From NCBI RefSeq assembly GCF_004000275.1, contig NZ_RCIP01000001.1:488749-552748 (forward strand): DNA of 64,000 nt, in the 5' to 3' direction. Below are positions 1-8,859 of the stretch, one piece after another; the first letter of the stretch is position 1, and the number at the start of each line of letters is the position of its first letter. The notes beneath the pieces were generated by a model that saw only the letters and a program-made list of their open reading frames with translations, was not told the origin of the DNA and searched no databases. The position numbers and the translations under genes are program-made. The DNA comes from Saccharospirillum alexandrii (lineage in GTDB: Bacteria > Pseudomonadota > Gammaproteobacteria > Pseudomonadales > Natronospirillaceae).

Positions 1-564
1 GCGGCCATAGTTCGTGAGGGCGGGGTGATTGCCTATCCGACCGACAGTGCCTACGCACTCGGCTGTCATATGGAAGACAAAAAGGCGCTGGATACCATTC
101 GCCGGATACGTCGTATTGACGACTCTCACCCCATGACGCTGGTGTGTCGCGATCTTTCCGAACTCTCCACCTTTGCCAAAGTCGATAATGTCGCTTTCCG
201 GCTGATCAAGAACAATACGCCAGGCCCGATTACCTTCTTGCTTGACGCTACCCGTGAAGTCCCGCGCAGAATGATGCACCCGAAGCGTCGTACCATTGGC
301 CTGCGGGTGCTGGGAAACCGCATTGCCGCTGCGTTGCTGGAGGAACTGGGTGAGCCGATGATGAGTACAACGCTGATTCTGCCCGGCGAAGATGAGCCCC
401 AGAGCGACCCCTATGAAATCCGCGATATTCTTCAGCACGAGCTGGACCTGGTGATTGACGGTGGGTTTTGCGGCTTCGAGGAATCCAGCATCATCAGCTT
501 TCTGGAAGATACCGTCACCATCGTGCGCGAAGGGGCGGGCGATGTGGAACCCTTCCGGGTCTGA
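1..564 (+). CDS. yciO: YciO family Sua5/YrdC-type protein, 5' end missing
   Basis: The reading frame is already open at base 1, so the start lies outside the window; the GTG at 25 is internal. About 188 residues are visible, close to the full 206 of E. coli YciO. The nucleotide-binding core is intact: YPTDSAYALGC near the start, the KNNTPGPITF segment, and the C-terminal VVREGxGDVxPF-like ending. The family shares the TsaC/Sua5 fold that makes threonylcarbamoyl-AMP for tRNA t6A, but the role of YciO itself is less certain than that of TsaC. It ends 45 bases before scpA, and yciO-scpA-scpB-rluB is a common gammaproteobacterial order. Family assignment is secure; enzymatic role is not. Confidence 0.9.
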   Translation, partial: AAIVREGGVIAYPTDSAYALGCHMEDKKALDTIRRIRRIDDSHPMTLVCRDLSELSTFAKVDNVAFRLIKNNTPGPITFLLDATREVPRRMMHPKRRTIGLRVLGNRIAAALLEELGEPMMSTTLILPGEDEPQSDPYEIRDILQHELDLVIDGGFCGFEESSIISFLEDTVTIVREGAGDVEPFRV

Positions 565-609
565 CCATGACCAGACCGGTTAACCTCCGACTCAGGATGG
601 CAAGGCGCA

Positions 610-1566
610 ATGGCTAGTCCGAACGACAACGGCGAACTGAACACCGCCGGGGATGACAGCAGTATAGCTGGGCCGATTGCGCCTGGCGCACTGTTCACGC
701 CCTCGGAAGCCCCGGTGGTCGAGGTTGGCGCAACGCCCAAAGAACGGGCATTGCAGCGCTTGCGCGAGCGCGCCCAGTCAGAACAGTCGGAAATGCCGTT
801 TGCCATTATCGATGGCGAGGCGATGACGCAAATCCCCATGGATTTGTACATTCCGCCCGATGCGTTGGAAGTCTTTCTGGATGCCTTTGAAGGCCCGCTG
901 GATTTGTTGCTGTACCTGATCAAAAAGCAAAACCTCGATATTCTCAACATCAACGTATTTCAGATCACCGAGCAGTACATGCAATACGTTGAGCTGATGC
1001 ATAGCATGCAGCTTGAACTGGCCGCCGAGTACCTGGTGATGGCCGCCATGCTGGCCGAAATCAAAAGCCGGATGCTGCTACCGCGCTCCAGCGATGCCGA
1101 TGACGAGGAGGAAGAGGACCCCCGGGCCGAGCTGATTCGCCGCTTGCAGGAATACGAACAGTTTAAAACGGCGGCGGAAAACCTAGACGAACTGCCCCGG
1201 GTCGGACGCGATATCTACACGACCGACGAACACCAGCCCGAATACCAGCGACCGCGCATTCACCCGGATGTTGATATGCGCGAGATATTGCTGGCGCTTA
1301 AGGACGTGCTGGCGCGGGCCGACATGTTCGAGGAGCATGAGATTCAGCGTGAAACGTTGTCTACCCGGCAACGCATGGCAGATGTGCTGGAAAAACTGAA
1401 CGGCACTGCCTTCGTACCGTTCATCACCCTGTTTGACGCGGCCGAAGGTCGCTTGGGCGTGGTGGTGACATTTCTGGCGATTATGGAACTGACCAAGGAA
1501 TCCCTGATCGACCTGGTTCAGAACGAGGCCTTTGCGCCTATCCACATCAAGGCTCGCAGTGAATGA
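610..1566 (+). CDS. scpA: Segregation and condensation protein ScpA (kleisin)
   Basis: 318 residues. ScpA is the kleisin subunit that, with ScpB, bridges SMC or MksB-type ATPases in chromosome condensation. The N-terminal 75 residues are a poorly conserved acidic or disordered extension; the kleisin core starts near residue 85 with FEGPLDLLLYLIKKQNLDI, the family hallmark, followed by a helical segment (AAEYLVMAAMLAEIKSRMLL), an acidic spacer, and a C-terminal winged-helix region. Its stop overlaps the scpB start by 4 bases (ATGA), so the two are probably translationally coupled. Longer than the usual 250-280 residues because of the N-terminal extension. Confidence 0.93.
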   Translation: MASPNDNGELNTAGDDSSIAGPIAPGALFTPSEAPVVEVGATPKERALQRLRERAQSEQSEMPFAIIDGEAMTQIPMDLYIPPDALEVFLDAFEGPLDLLLYLIKKQNLDILNINVFQITEQYMQYVELMHSMQLELAAEYLVMAAMLAEIKSRMLLPRSSDADDEEEEDPRAELIRRLQEYEQFKTAAENLDELPRVGRDIYTTDEHQPEYQRPRIHPDVDMREILLALKDVLARADMFEEHEIQRETLSTRQRMADVLEKLNGTAFVPFITLFDAAEGRLGVVVTFLAIMELTKESLIDLVQNEAFAPIHIKARSE

Positions 1567-2897
1567 CGGACGAACATAACGATCACACCGGACCCGAGGT
1601 GTCCACCGGGGCCCATACCGATGGGGCCGACGGTTCCGCAAACACCCTGCAGGCGGCGGACGACCAGGGTACGGAACCCGCAGCGGCGTCTGATGAAACA
1701 ACCAGTCAGCCGGATTCAGACCCTGCGGCGCATGATGACCAGCAACTGGATGATCCGGCACTGCCAGGGGCGGAATTCGTCGACGAAGACGAAGACGATG
1801 ACACCGACCCGGAGCTGGAGTCGGGTGACCCCTACGGCGGTCATGCGCCCGAGGAAGTCAAACAGATCATCGAAGGGGCCTTGTTTGCCGCTGGCACGGC
1901 CTTGTCCATTGCGCAACTAGCCGCTCTGTTTGAACCCTATGAACGGCCGCACCGCAGCAGCCTGCGCTCCCTGATGGCGGAGTTGATGGCCGACTATCAA
2001 GGTGGTGGTGTCGAGCTGGTCGAAGTCGCCAGCGGCTTCCGGTTTCAAACGCGCCATTCGGTCGGACCCTGGGTCAGCCGCTTGTGGGAAGAGCGGCCAC
2101 AGCGGTACTCGCGAGCGTTGCTGGAGACCATTGCGCTGATCGCCTATCGCCAGCCGATTACCCGCGGCGAGATCGAGGACGTGCGCGGCGTGTCAGTCAG
2201 CACGCAGATTGTAAGAACTCTGCTGGAGCGTGAATGGGTGCGCGTGGTCGGGCACCGTGATGTGCCTGGACGGCCCGCCATGTACGCCACCACCCGTCAG
2301 TTCCTTGACCATTTCGGGCTGACCAGTCTGGATCAGTTGCCTAGTCTGGGTGAGATTCGGGACCTTGATGACATTAATCCGCAATTGGGTCTGGAAGGGG
2401 ATGACGACCGCTCGGTTGGTGCCGTGGACGACCAGGCAGAAATCAGTTTCAGCACCATGGTCGACAAGCTGCGTGAGGGCGAGCGCAGCGGTAAGACCGG
2501 CAATACCTTCATTGACGAACAGCTCGACGATGAGCTGTCGGAAATGGATGCCGTCAACGATGCCATTGAGCAGGCGTTCGAAGCCCAGCGTGCGGGGCAC
2601 GACCATCCGGATCTGGATCTGAGCGATGCTGATGAGGCATCGCCAGAGGGGCAACCGGAGGCAGTCAGTGAAGCCGGGGCTGACGATCAGGTAAGCGACA
2701 GGCCTGAGTCTGAAGCACCGGGCCCCGACCAATCAGCTCAGGAACAAGCACCACAGACACAAGCACGACAGGACGAAGAGGCGCTGAGCGAAGCAGAGCA
2801 ATGGCGCATCATTCAGGAAAAACTGGCACAACAACAAGCCTTGCTGGACGGTCGTGAGAGCGACCAGCCGGGCGGAGACGATGATCATGAGCACTGA
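1563..2897 (+). CDS. scpB: Segregation and condensation protein ScpB, with long acidic tails
   Basis: 444 residues, about twice the usual 180-250. The tandem winged-helix ScpB core occupies roughly residues 95-260: VKQIIEGALFAAGTALSIAQL, RYSRALLETIALIAYRQPITRGEIEDVRGVSV and the GRPAMYATT motif are visible within it. It is flanked by an acidic N-terminal 90 residues and a C-terminal 180-residue tail rich in Asp, Glu, Gln and Ala that looks disordered. ScpB dimers clamp the ScpA kleisin, and the overlapping start with scpA supports stoichiometric expression. The tail overlaps the rluB start. Confidence 0.92.
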   Translation: MTDEHNDHTGPEVSTGAHTDGADGSANTLQAADDQGTEPAAASDETTSQPDSDPAAHDDQQLDDPALPGAEFVDEDEDDDTDPELESGDPYGGHAPEEVKQIIEGALFAAGTALSIAQLAALFEPYERPHRSSLRSLMAELMADYQGGGVELVEVASGFRFQTRHSVGPWVSRLWEERPQRYSRALLETIALIAYRQPITRGEIEDVRGVSVSTQIVRTLLEREWVRVVGHRDVPGRPAMYATTRQFLDHFGLTSLDQLPSLGEIRDLDDINPQLGLEGDDDRSVGAVDDQAEISFSTMVDKLREGERSGKTGNTFIDEQLDDELSEMDAVNDAIEQAFEAQRAGHDHPDLDLSDADEASPEGQPEAVSEAGADDQVSDRPESEAPGPDQSAQEQAPQTQARQDEEALSEAEQWRIIQEKLAQQQALLDGRESDQPGGDDDHEH

Positions 2898-3744
2898 ACG
2901 CATTCAGAAAGTACTGGCCAAGGCGGGCAAGGGATCTCGCCGCGATATGGAAAAAGCCATAGAGGAAGGCCGGGTGAAAGTGAATGGTGAAGCAGTATCC
3001 CTGGGCGACCGGGTAGGACTGAACGACACCCTGGAACTGGACGGTCGGCCGGTAAAGGTCGAAGATCTCCGGGCCCGGCGAGTACTGGTCTACAACAAAC
3101 CAGAGGGCGAGGTTTGTACCCGCCGCGACCCGGACGGCCGCCCTACGGTGTTCGACCGTCTGCCGGAGCTGCCCGGTGAGCGCTGGATCGTGGTCGGACG
3201 TCTCGATTTGAACACCTCCGGTCTGTTGCTGTTCACCAACGATGGTGAGCTGGCCAACCGCCTGATGCATCCCTCCAGTCAGATCGACCGTGAATATGCC
3301 GTGCGGGTGCTGGGTGAGGTAAAGCCCGAGCACGTCCAACGCATGCACGAAGGCGTTGAGCTGGAAGATGGCCCGGCGCGATTTACGGACATTCAGGAGT
3401 TTGGGGGCAGTGGCGCCAATACCTGGTTTCATGTGGTGATCATGGAAGGTCGCAATCGCGAAGTTCGCCGGCTCTGGGAAAGTCAGGACCTGAAAGTGTC
3501 GCGTTTGAAGCGGGTTCGTTACGGCTCGGTGTTTCTGGATTCCGACGTACGGGCCGGTACCTGGAAAGAGTTGCCAAAAAGTGAGATCGATAAGTTGGCC
3601 AGGTTGGTGGAGCTGGAGCCGGCCCCCTGGAAATCAATTGTCCAGGGCAAGAACGATCCTAACCGACGTAAAGTCGCCAATCAGCGGACGCGCCGCTCAG
3701 TCACAGCGCCGCGGCGCAAGAGTGGGGCCATTCGCCGTAAATAA
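2887..3744 (+). CDS. rluB: 23S rRNA pseudouridine(2605) synthase RluB
   Basis: 285 residues from the ATG at 2887, which sits 9 bases after a GGAG; an alternative ATG at 2881 is too close to that site. The protein has an N-terminal S4 RNA-binding domain (ERIQKVLAKAGKGSRR), an RsuA/RluB-type catalytic domain with GRLDLNTSGLLLFTNDGEL carrying the catalytic Asp, and a basic C-terminal tail of about 45 residues. RluB isomerises U2605 of 23S rRNA. The start overlaps the end of scpB by 11 bases. Distinguishing RluB from RluE/F/RsuA rests on length, basic tail and the scpAB neighbourhood. Confidence 0.9.
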   Translation: MSTERIQKVLAKAGKGSRRDMEKAIEEGRVKVNGEAVSLGDRVGLNDTLELDGRPVKVEDLRARRVLVYNKPEGEVCTRRDPDGRPTVFDRLPELPGERWIVVGRLDLNTSGLLLFTNDGELANRLMHPSSQIDREYAVRVLGEVKPEHVQRMHEGVELEDGPARFTDIQEFGGSGANTWFHVVIMEGRNREVRRLWESQDLKVSRLKRVRYGSVFLDSDVRAGTWKELPKSEIDKLARLVELEPAPWKSIVQGKNDPNRRKVANQRTRRSVTAPRRKSGAIRRK

Positions 3745-3763
3745 AACGGCTTAAAAGAGGGTC

Positions 3764-4714
3764 TCAGACCCACTCGCCCTCATGGTTGCGCACGTAGCTG
3801 GCGACTACCCGGTTACGGCCAGCGGCCTTGGCCTGATACAGGGCCTTGTCGGCCCGGGTGACCAGCTCGGGCCAGTCGTTCTCGTTTTCATAGTGCGCCA
3901 GACCAACACTGACGGTGATTGGCTTTTTCGGATCCGGCGAGCGGCAGACGGTCTGAATCGTTTGCCGGATACGCTCGGCGACCTGACGCGCCAGCGGCAG
4001 GTTGGAATTCGACAGCAGCACCAGAAACTCTTCCCCTCCAAACCGGAAACAGGCATCGCAGGCGCGAACGCAGTCTTCCAGTGCCCGGGCGACGTTGCGT
4101 AGCACATCATCGCCAGCCAGGTGACCATAGCGGTCGTTCAGCTGTTTGAAGTGGTCGATGTCAATCATCAGCACGCTCATGTCTTGCTCCAGGCGGCGGC
4201 TGCGATCGATCTCACGGTTCAGAGTGATGGCCATGGCACCGCGATTACTGAGCCCGGTCAGCGGGTCGATCATGGCGGTGGCAATGGCCTTGCGGTGCGT
4301 TAGGCTGTTGCGCAATGGGTAGATCAGGGTGTCCATGATCGATTCAAGCAAGGCCAGGTCTTGCTCGGCCAGGCGCAGTCGGTGCGTAAAGGTGATCTCG
4401 CCGTATTGCTCGTCATTCAGGCTGAGCTGGTAGTTGCATCGGTGTCGACCCGGTGTGCCCATATGCAGGGAAAGACCGGCATCGCCGTTGAGGTAGTCGC
4501 AACCGGTCAGCGGAATCAGATGTTGAACTTCGGTGAAGAAGGTACGCAACAACTGCTCGGTATCCAGTGAGGTTTGCAGGTGCATCATCAAATGCAGCCG
4601 GAAATCCTTGAGCTGGTCCGCGGTTGGCGTATCGATCGCTGACAAACCGGCTTTTGTTGATTTGACGGTCTTGCGTTCTTGCCAGGTTGGCGTTTGGCTG
4701 AAGCTGCTGGGCAT
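3764..4714 (-). CDS. Diguanylate cyclase (GGDEF) with N-terminal GAF-like region
   Basis: 316 residues, cytosolic, no membrane segment. The C-terminal GGDEF domain (about residues 150-305) has the active-site GGEEF and, five residues upstream, RACD, a match to the RxxD inhibitory site that binds c-di-GMP. The domain begins with the usual DPLTGLSNR. So it is predicted to make c-di-GMP from two GTP and to be feedback-inhibited. The N-terminal 140 residues have no clear family match but look like a small GAF-like sensor. It is convergent with rluB (19 bases apart) and separate from the yciK group. Given the flagellar genes downstream, a link to motility control is possible but not shown here. 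Confidence 0.9.
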   Translation of the reverse strand: MPSSFSQTPTWQERKTVKSTKAGLSAIDTPTADQLKDFRLHLMMHLQTSLDTEQLLRTFFTEVQHLIPLTGCDYLNGDAGLSLHMGTPGRHRCNYQLSLNDEQYGEITFTHRLRLAEQDLALLESIMDTLIYPLRNSLTHRKAIATAMIDPLTGLSNRGAMAITLNREIDRSRRLEQDMSVLMIDIDHFKQLNDRYGHLAGDDVLRNVARALEDCVRACDACFRFGGEEFLVLLSNSNLPLARQVAERIRQTIQTVCRSPDPKKPITVSVGLAHYENENDWPELVTRADKALYQAKAAGRNRVVASYVRNHEGEWV

Positions 4715-4837
4715 GATGTCGTTGCCGGTTACAGGAGTTAACGCTAGGTAAGCGATTAGTGTGCCAAGTTTAAAAACCTTTATAAAACAAGGGGTTGAGG
4801 TGGGTCGCGTCAGTACGTTGGCGGATCGGACAAGAGT

Positions 4838-4907
4838 TGCCGCTATTTGGATTAGCGGCAGCGGCGGGATTTTGTCGCGTCTGGTAGGCCCCGGCCTACC
4901 AGACGCG
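4838..4907 (-). terminator. Two hairpins after yciK, the second very strong
   Basis: Just past the yciK stop lies an almost perfect inverted repeat: CGCGTCTGGTAGGCC at 4876-4890 and its complement at 4893-4907, separated by two bases. A second 8-bp hairpin (TGCCGCTA/TAGCGGCA, 4838-4845 and 4853-4860) follows. Neither has a U-tract on the minus strand, so this is not a textbook intrinsic terminator. It may be a 3'-end protector or a Rho-assisted stop for the mtaD-like/ubiG/mupP/yciK transcript. Confidence 0.5.
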
Positions 4908-4916
4908 TTAAGCCAA

Positions 4917-5741
4917 TTATTGAGTCAGAAAATCCCGGGCGTCCCAGGATATGCCATTGAAAGGCTGGCTGAGCGGGCTGAGCAAGTAACGGTACAGCGG
5001 CATGTGCACCTCCGGTGCCGGCACGGTTTGGGGGTCTTCGCCGGGGTAGGCCTTGGCACGCATGTCGGTGCGCGTGCCGCCTGGGTTGATGCAGTGCACT
5101 CGCACGCGGGACGTGTTCTGCAGTTCATCCGCCAGAGTTTGCATCAGCCCTTCGGTGGCGAATTTGGATACGGCGTAGGCACCCCAATAAGCTCGGCCTT
5201 CACGACCCACACTCGACGTGGTGTAGATAATGCGGCCGTTCGGACCGGCTTCGAGCAACGGTAACAGCGCCTGTGTCATATGGAAGGCGCTGTTGAGATT
5301 AACGTTCATCACCGAGTTCCAGACTTTGGGCGGGTACTGGGTGATGGACATTTTATCGCCGAGCAACGAAGCGTTGAGCAGCAGGCCATCGAGCCGGCCG
5401 TAAGTTTGTTCAATGCCGTGGGCCAATTCCTGTGCCGACTCGGTGGTCAGTTCATTCAGGTCGAGCGGCAGGATGATCGGTTCGGTCGGGGTCGTGGCTT
5501 CAATCTGATCGTACACCGCTTCGAGTTTTTCCTGGGTGCGGCCAATCAGCACCACCTGGGCGCCGGCCCGTGCAAAATCCAGGGCAGCGGCCTTGCCTAT
5601 GCCGTCACCGGCCCCGGTGACAACGATCACCTGGCCGGCCAGCGCATCGCTGGTTTGGGCCTGGTGCAAGAGATCCAGAGTGAGGTCGGTGCGAGAGAGC
5701 GGTGTGCCGGGTTCCGGTTGCGTCATGTCTGTGTCAGCCAT
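4917..5741 (-). CDS. yciK: YciK family short-chain oxidoreductase
   Basis: 274 residues, classical SDR. The Rossmann motif is TGAGDGIG near residue 45, the NNAG-equivalent is LNASLLG, and the active-site Tyr-Lys pair is in YAVSK, preceded by the catalytic Ser of TTSSVG. The substrate is unknown. Its start overlaps the 3' end of mupP by 19 bases, and the mupP-yciK pair is conserved in Pseudomonas next to ubiG, which is the main reason for choosing YciK over the many other SDRs. Confidence 0.85.
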   Translation of the reverse strand: MADTDMTQPEPGTPLSRTDLTLDLLHQAQTSDALAGQVIVVTGAGDGIGKAAALDFARAGAQVVLIGRTQEKLEAVYDQIEATTPTEPIILPLDLNELTTESAQELAHGIEQTYGRLDGLLLNASLLGDKMSITQYPPKVWNSVMNVNLNSAFHMTQALLPLLEAGPNGRIIYTTSSVGREGRAYWGAYAVSKFATEGLMQTLADELQNTSRVRVHCINPGGTRTDMRAKAYPGEDPQTVPAPEVHMPLYRYLLSPLSQPFNGISWDARDFLTQ

Positions 5742-6391
5742 TGGGTTGCTGTGTGTTTTAGTTCAAGCGGGGTGTGCACCAGGCCGTGAGCACCCCAGCG
5801 ATCTGGCTGGTCCTCCTCGTGCAGATAGCCAAAGGTGCAGGCCAGGGTGTGCATTCTGGCGGCCTGACCAGCCTGAACATCGCGCTCATGATCACCGGCA
5901 TAGAGGCAGTGCTCCGGTGCCAGTCCGAGCTGGTCGCTGGCGGCCCAGAGCATGGCCGGGTCGGGCTTGATGGTCGGCAGATCGCCCTGGCACACCAGGG
6001 CAGGTGGTTCCAGTTCGAGCAGTTCCGCCAGAACCTTTTCGGTATGGGGCCGTGGTTTATTGGTCACGATGCCCCAGGGAATGCCTTCGCGGTCGAGCTC
6101 CAGCAGCCAGTCGCGGATGCCCGGGTACCAGCTGTTCAGGGTAACCGGTGTGTCCAGAAACAGGGCCAGAAAGTCAGCCCGCCGCTGATTGAACTGAGGG
6201 TGCTCGGGCGTCATCTGATGAATCTCGCGAATAGCTGCCCGGGCACCGGCCGAGGCGAAATGCTCGCGGTGTTCGGTCAGCCGTGGTAACCCGACCTGAT
6301 CCGCATAGGCATCCATAGCCGCCATAAAGGCCGGTGCGGAATCGAGCAGGGTGCCGTCGAGATCAAACAGTAGGCCTTTGCGAGCCGTCAT
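5723..6391 (-). CDS. mupP: HAD phosphatase, probable MurNAc-6-phosphate phosphatase MupP
   Basis: 222 residues. HAD motif I is [12 protein letters not shown] (nucleophile Asp and acid/base Asp); later VTNKP (motif II), KPDPAM (motif III Lys) and [11 protein letters not shown] (motif IV) are present. The sequence resembles phosphoglycolate phosphatase (Gph), but the position between ubiG and yciK matches Pseudomonas MupP, which dephosphorylates MurNAc-6-P in peptidoglycan recycling. It starts 4 bases inside the end of ubiG. Gph is the main alternative and cannot be excluded by sequence alone. Confidence 0.8.
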   Translation of the reverse strand: MTARKGLLFDLDGTLLDSAPAFMAAMDAYADQVGLPRLTEHREHFASAGARAAIREIHQMTPEHPQFNQRRADFLALFLDTPVTLNSWYPGIRDWLLELDREGIPWGIVTNKPRPHTEKVLAELLELEPPALVCQGDLPTIKPDPAMLWAASDQLGLAPEHCLYAGDHERDVQAGQAARMHTLACTFGYLHEEDQPDRWGAHGLVHTPLELKHTATQWLTQT

Positions 6392-7098
6392 GAGGCTTCC
6401 GTTTTGCGGCAGGCCATCAGGTAATTGACGGACACATCGGTGTTCAGGCTGAAACGATTGCTAAGCGGGTTGTAGTGGATGCCGCGCAGATCGAGCGCTT
6501 TCAATTCGTGCTGTTCCGCCCAGCGCTTCAATTCCGAGGGGCGAATCAGTTTTTTATAGTCATGAGTGCCTTTGGGCAGCAGTCGCAGCACGTATTCGGC
6601 ACCCACTATCGCCATTACCCAGGCTTTCGGGTTGCGGTTGATGGTTGAGAAAAACGCATAACCGCCTGGCCTGAGCAGGCGTTGAATGGCCGCCATGATC
6701 GAAGTCGGGTCGGGCACGTGTTCCAGCATTTCCATGCAGGTGATGACGTCGAACTGGCCCGGGGCTTCCTCGGCCAGGGCTTCGGCGGTTATTTGCCGGT
6801 AGTCGATACCTTCAAGGCCGCTGTCGAGTGCGTGTAAGCGCGCGACTTTCAAGGGTGCGTCGGTCATGTCGATGCCAGTAACCCGGGCGCCGCGCTGAGC
6901 CAGCGCTTCAGTCAAAATGCCGCCACCGCAGCCGATGTCCAGGACGGTTTTGTCGGCAATGTTCAGGTATTCGTCGATGTAGCCGGCGCGCACCGGGTTC
7001 ATGGCGTGCAGTGGCTTGAATTCAGAGTCCGGATCCCACCAGCGACTGGCCAGGGATTCGAATTTGGCGATTTCAGACGGGTCAACGTTGTGCGTCAC
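6388..7098 (-). CDS. ubiG: UbiG, O-methyltransferase of ubiquinone biosynthesis
   Basis: 236 residues from a GTG at 7098 preceded by AGGA six bases upstream; a longer open frame to 7233 exists but its extra 45 residues look non-native and lack a ribosome site. The SAM-binding motif [16 protein letters not shown] is typical, as are the N-terminal [19 protein letters not shown] and the central [11 protein letters not shown] segment of UbiG. The enzyme performs both O-methylations of the ubiquinone ring. It is probably co-transcribed with the upstream amidohydrolase gene and overlaps mupP by 4 bases. Confidence 0.95.
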   Translation of the reverse strand: MTHNVDPSEIAKFESLASRWWDPDSEFKPLHAMNPVRAGYIDEYLNIADKTVLDIGCGGGILTEALAQRGARVTGIDMTDAPLKVARLHALDSGLEGIDYRQITAEALAEEAPGQFDVITCMEMLEHVPDPTSIMAAIQRLLRPGGYAFFSTINRNPKAWVMAIVGAEYVLRLLPKGTHDYKKLIRPSELKRWAEQHELKALDLRGIHYNPLSNRFSLNTDVSVNYLMACRKTEAS

Positions 7099-7154
7099 GG
7101 TGTTTCCTGCATCAGGTTTCTGGAGCCATCCGGCGGGGTGATCGCGAGCGTCCT

Positions 7155-7189
7155 TCCGTGCTGCTGAACCTGGAAAGGCGCAGCACGGA
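7155..7189 (-). other. Hairpin between the amidohydrolase gene and ubiG
   Basis: TCCGTGCTGC at 7155-7164 pairs perfectly with GCAGCACGGA at 7180-7189, loop 15 bases, in the 109-base gap. There is no U-tract, so it may be a processing or partial attenuation structure rather than a full terminator. Confidence 0.4.
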
Positions 7190-7207
7190 GCGAGGCCGCT
7201 GGCGTGT

Positions 7208-8527
7208 TTATTTGCCGGCAGCGATGCGATCACGCCATTGACGAGCGTTGGCCATGATAGCGTCCTTGTCGAGCGTCGTCAGCACGCGATCGTTGAGCAG
7301 GCGCTTGCCACTGACCCAGACATTGGTGACCTGATCGCGGCTGGAGGCATACACGATGTGTGAGACCGGGTCGTAAATGGGCTGGCTTTCCAGATCATCG
7401 AGACGAATGGCGGTGATGTCAGCTTCTTTGCCAACTTCCAGGCTGCCGATGTCCTGATCCCAGCCCATGGCTTTGGCGCCGTTCAGCGTAGCCATGGCCA
7501 GCGCCTCATAGGCGGGCAGGGCGGTAGCGCTCTGGCTGACGGCCTTGGCCAGAATGGCGGCAGTGCGCATCTCGCTCATCATGTCGAGGTCGTTGTTGCT
7601 GGCCGCGCCATCGGTGCCCAGCGCCACGTTCACGCCGCGTTTCTGCAGCGCATCGACCGGGCAGAAACCACTGGCGAGCTTCAGGTTGGATTCGGGGCAG
7701 TGAATGATGTGTGCGCCGGTCTCAGCGATGTCGGTAATGTCGTCTTCATTAAGGGCGGTCATGTGGACGGCCTGGAACTGATCGGTCAGTAGGCCGAGTT
7801 CGCGTAGACGACGTACCGGGCGGTTGCCGCGTTTTTCTATTTCGCCGTCGACTTCAGTCTGGGTTTCGTGCACGTGCATCTGAATCATTAGCTGGTGTTC
7901 TTTTGCCAGATCACGAATGCGGGTCAATGGCTCATCGGAGCAGGTGTAGGGCGCGTGCGGGCCGAACATCATTTTGACCAGTTTGCTGTCCTTATATTTG
8001 GAAACCAGCTCCATGCCCAGATCGATGTGCTCATCCGGTGTCTTGGCCCAGTTGGTCGGGAAGTCGATCACAGAGAACGAGAACTGGGCGCGCACCCCGG
8101 CTTTTTCGACGCGCTGTGCGGCCGAATCCGGAAAGAAGTAGTTGTCAGCAAAGGTGGTGGTGCCGGAGCGAATCATCTCGGCGATCGCCAGTTCGGTGCC
8201 GTCACCCACGAAGTCTTCACCCACCCAGGCGCCTTCCGCTGGCCAGATGTGGTCGTTGAGCCAGGTCATCAACTCCAGGTCGTCGCCGAGGCCTCGAAAC
8301 AGCGACATGGCGGCGTGGCCGTGGGCATTGATAAAACCGGGTATCAGCGCCTGCTCACCCAAGTCCAGCGTGTCGGTTGCCTGGTACTGGGCGTTGGCGT
8401 CTGCGGTGGGGAGTATGGCGGCGATCTTGCCGTCTTTGACCGCCAGGCTGTGATCGACCAGAACGTCGCGGGCCGGGTTAACGGGAATGATCCAGCGGGC
8501 GTGGATGAGGGTGTCGACTGTTTGCAT
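7208..8527 (-). CDS. TRZ/ATZ amidohydrolase, probable MTA/SAH deaminase
   Basis: 439 residues of the amidohydrolase superfamily. Metal ligands are visible: HGH in [17 protein letters not shown], and the Asp of [14 protein letters not shown]. The C-terminal half carries the [11 protein letters not shown] motif common to these enzymes. In Pseudomonas the protein next to ubiG-mupP-yciK deaminates 5'-methylthioadenosine, so the likely reaction is MTA or SAH deamination in methionine salvage. The usual partner mtnA is not adjacent here. Transcribed divergently from gyrA. Confidence 0.85.
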   Translation of the reverse strand: MQTVDTLIHARWIIPVNPARDVLVDHSLAVKDGKIAAILPTADANAQYQATDTLDLGEQALIPGFINAHGHAAMSLFRGLGDDLELMTWLNDHIWPAEGAWVGEDFVGDGTELAIAEMIRSGTTTFADNYFFPDSAAQRVEKAGVRAQFSFSVIDFPTNWAKTPDEHIDLGMELVSKYKDSKLVKMMFGPHAPYTCSDEPLTRIRDLAKEHQLMIQMHVHETQTEVDGEIEKRGNRPVRRLRELGLLTDQFQAVHMTALNEDDITDIAETGAHIIHCPESNLKLASGFCPVDALQKRGVNVALGTDGAASNNDLDMMSEMRTAAILAKAVSQSATALPAYEALAMATLNGAKAMGWDQDIGSLEVGKEADITAIRLDDLESQPIYDPVSHIVYASSRDQVTNVWVSGKRLLNDRVLTTLDKDAIMANARQWRDRIAAGK

Positions 8528-8859
8528 GAGGGCCTGCCTGTTTAGCGATGTTCGATGTGTTTTCGACTCGGGTGACCCGGTTGCCTGTGTGGTTGCGTGC
8601 TATCGACAACGACCGGGACCTGTCTGATGAGTCAGATTAAGGCGGCATTCTAGTGGCTTGGGCGTTCGATCACCAGTGGGCGGCTGGTAGGTGGCCAGAA
8701 TCCGAGCCTGCACAGCGGCTGGCCACCAGCCTCTCTGCCCGGTGGATGGCTATCTATCTCATTGATTTGTGGTATGATTTCGCCCTGTTTTACGCCGCTC
8801 AGGCACCGGCTTCAGGCCGCAGCAGAGCGACTGACTGAACATAAAGGATACGGTACCGC
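8528..8859. promoter_or_regulatory. Divergent intergenic region upstream of gyrA
   Basis: No convincing gene. On the plus strand an extended -10 (TGG followed by TATGAT, 8773-8778) is the best gyrA promoter candidate; there is no good -35. Upstream, 8682-8698 and 8719-8731 form an imperfect hairpin (GGCTGGT-GGCCAG paired with CTGGCCACCAGCC, two-base bulge). A small palindrome TCTGATGAGTCAGA lies at about 8620-8633. No clear promoter for the minus-strand gene was found. Confidence 0.45.

Noticed and set aside
8653-8838. 61-codon frame upstream of gyrA
   Set aside because: Overlaps the gyrA promoter region and hairpin, no ribosome site and no family resemblance.
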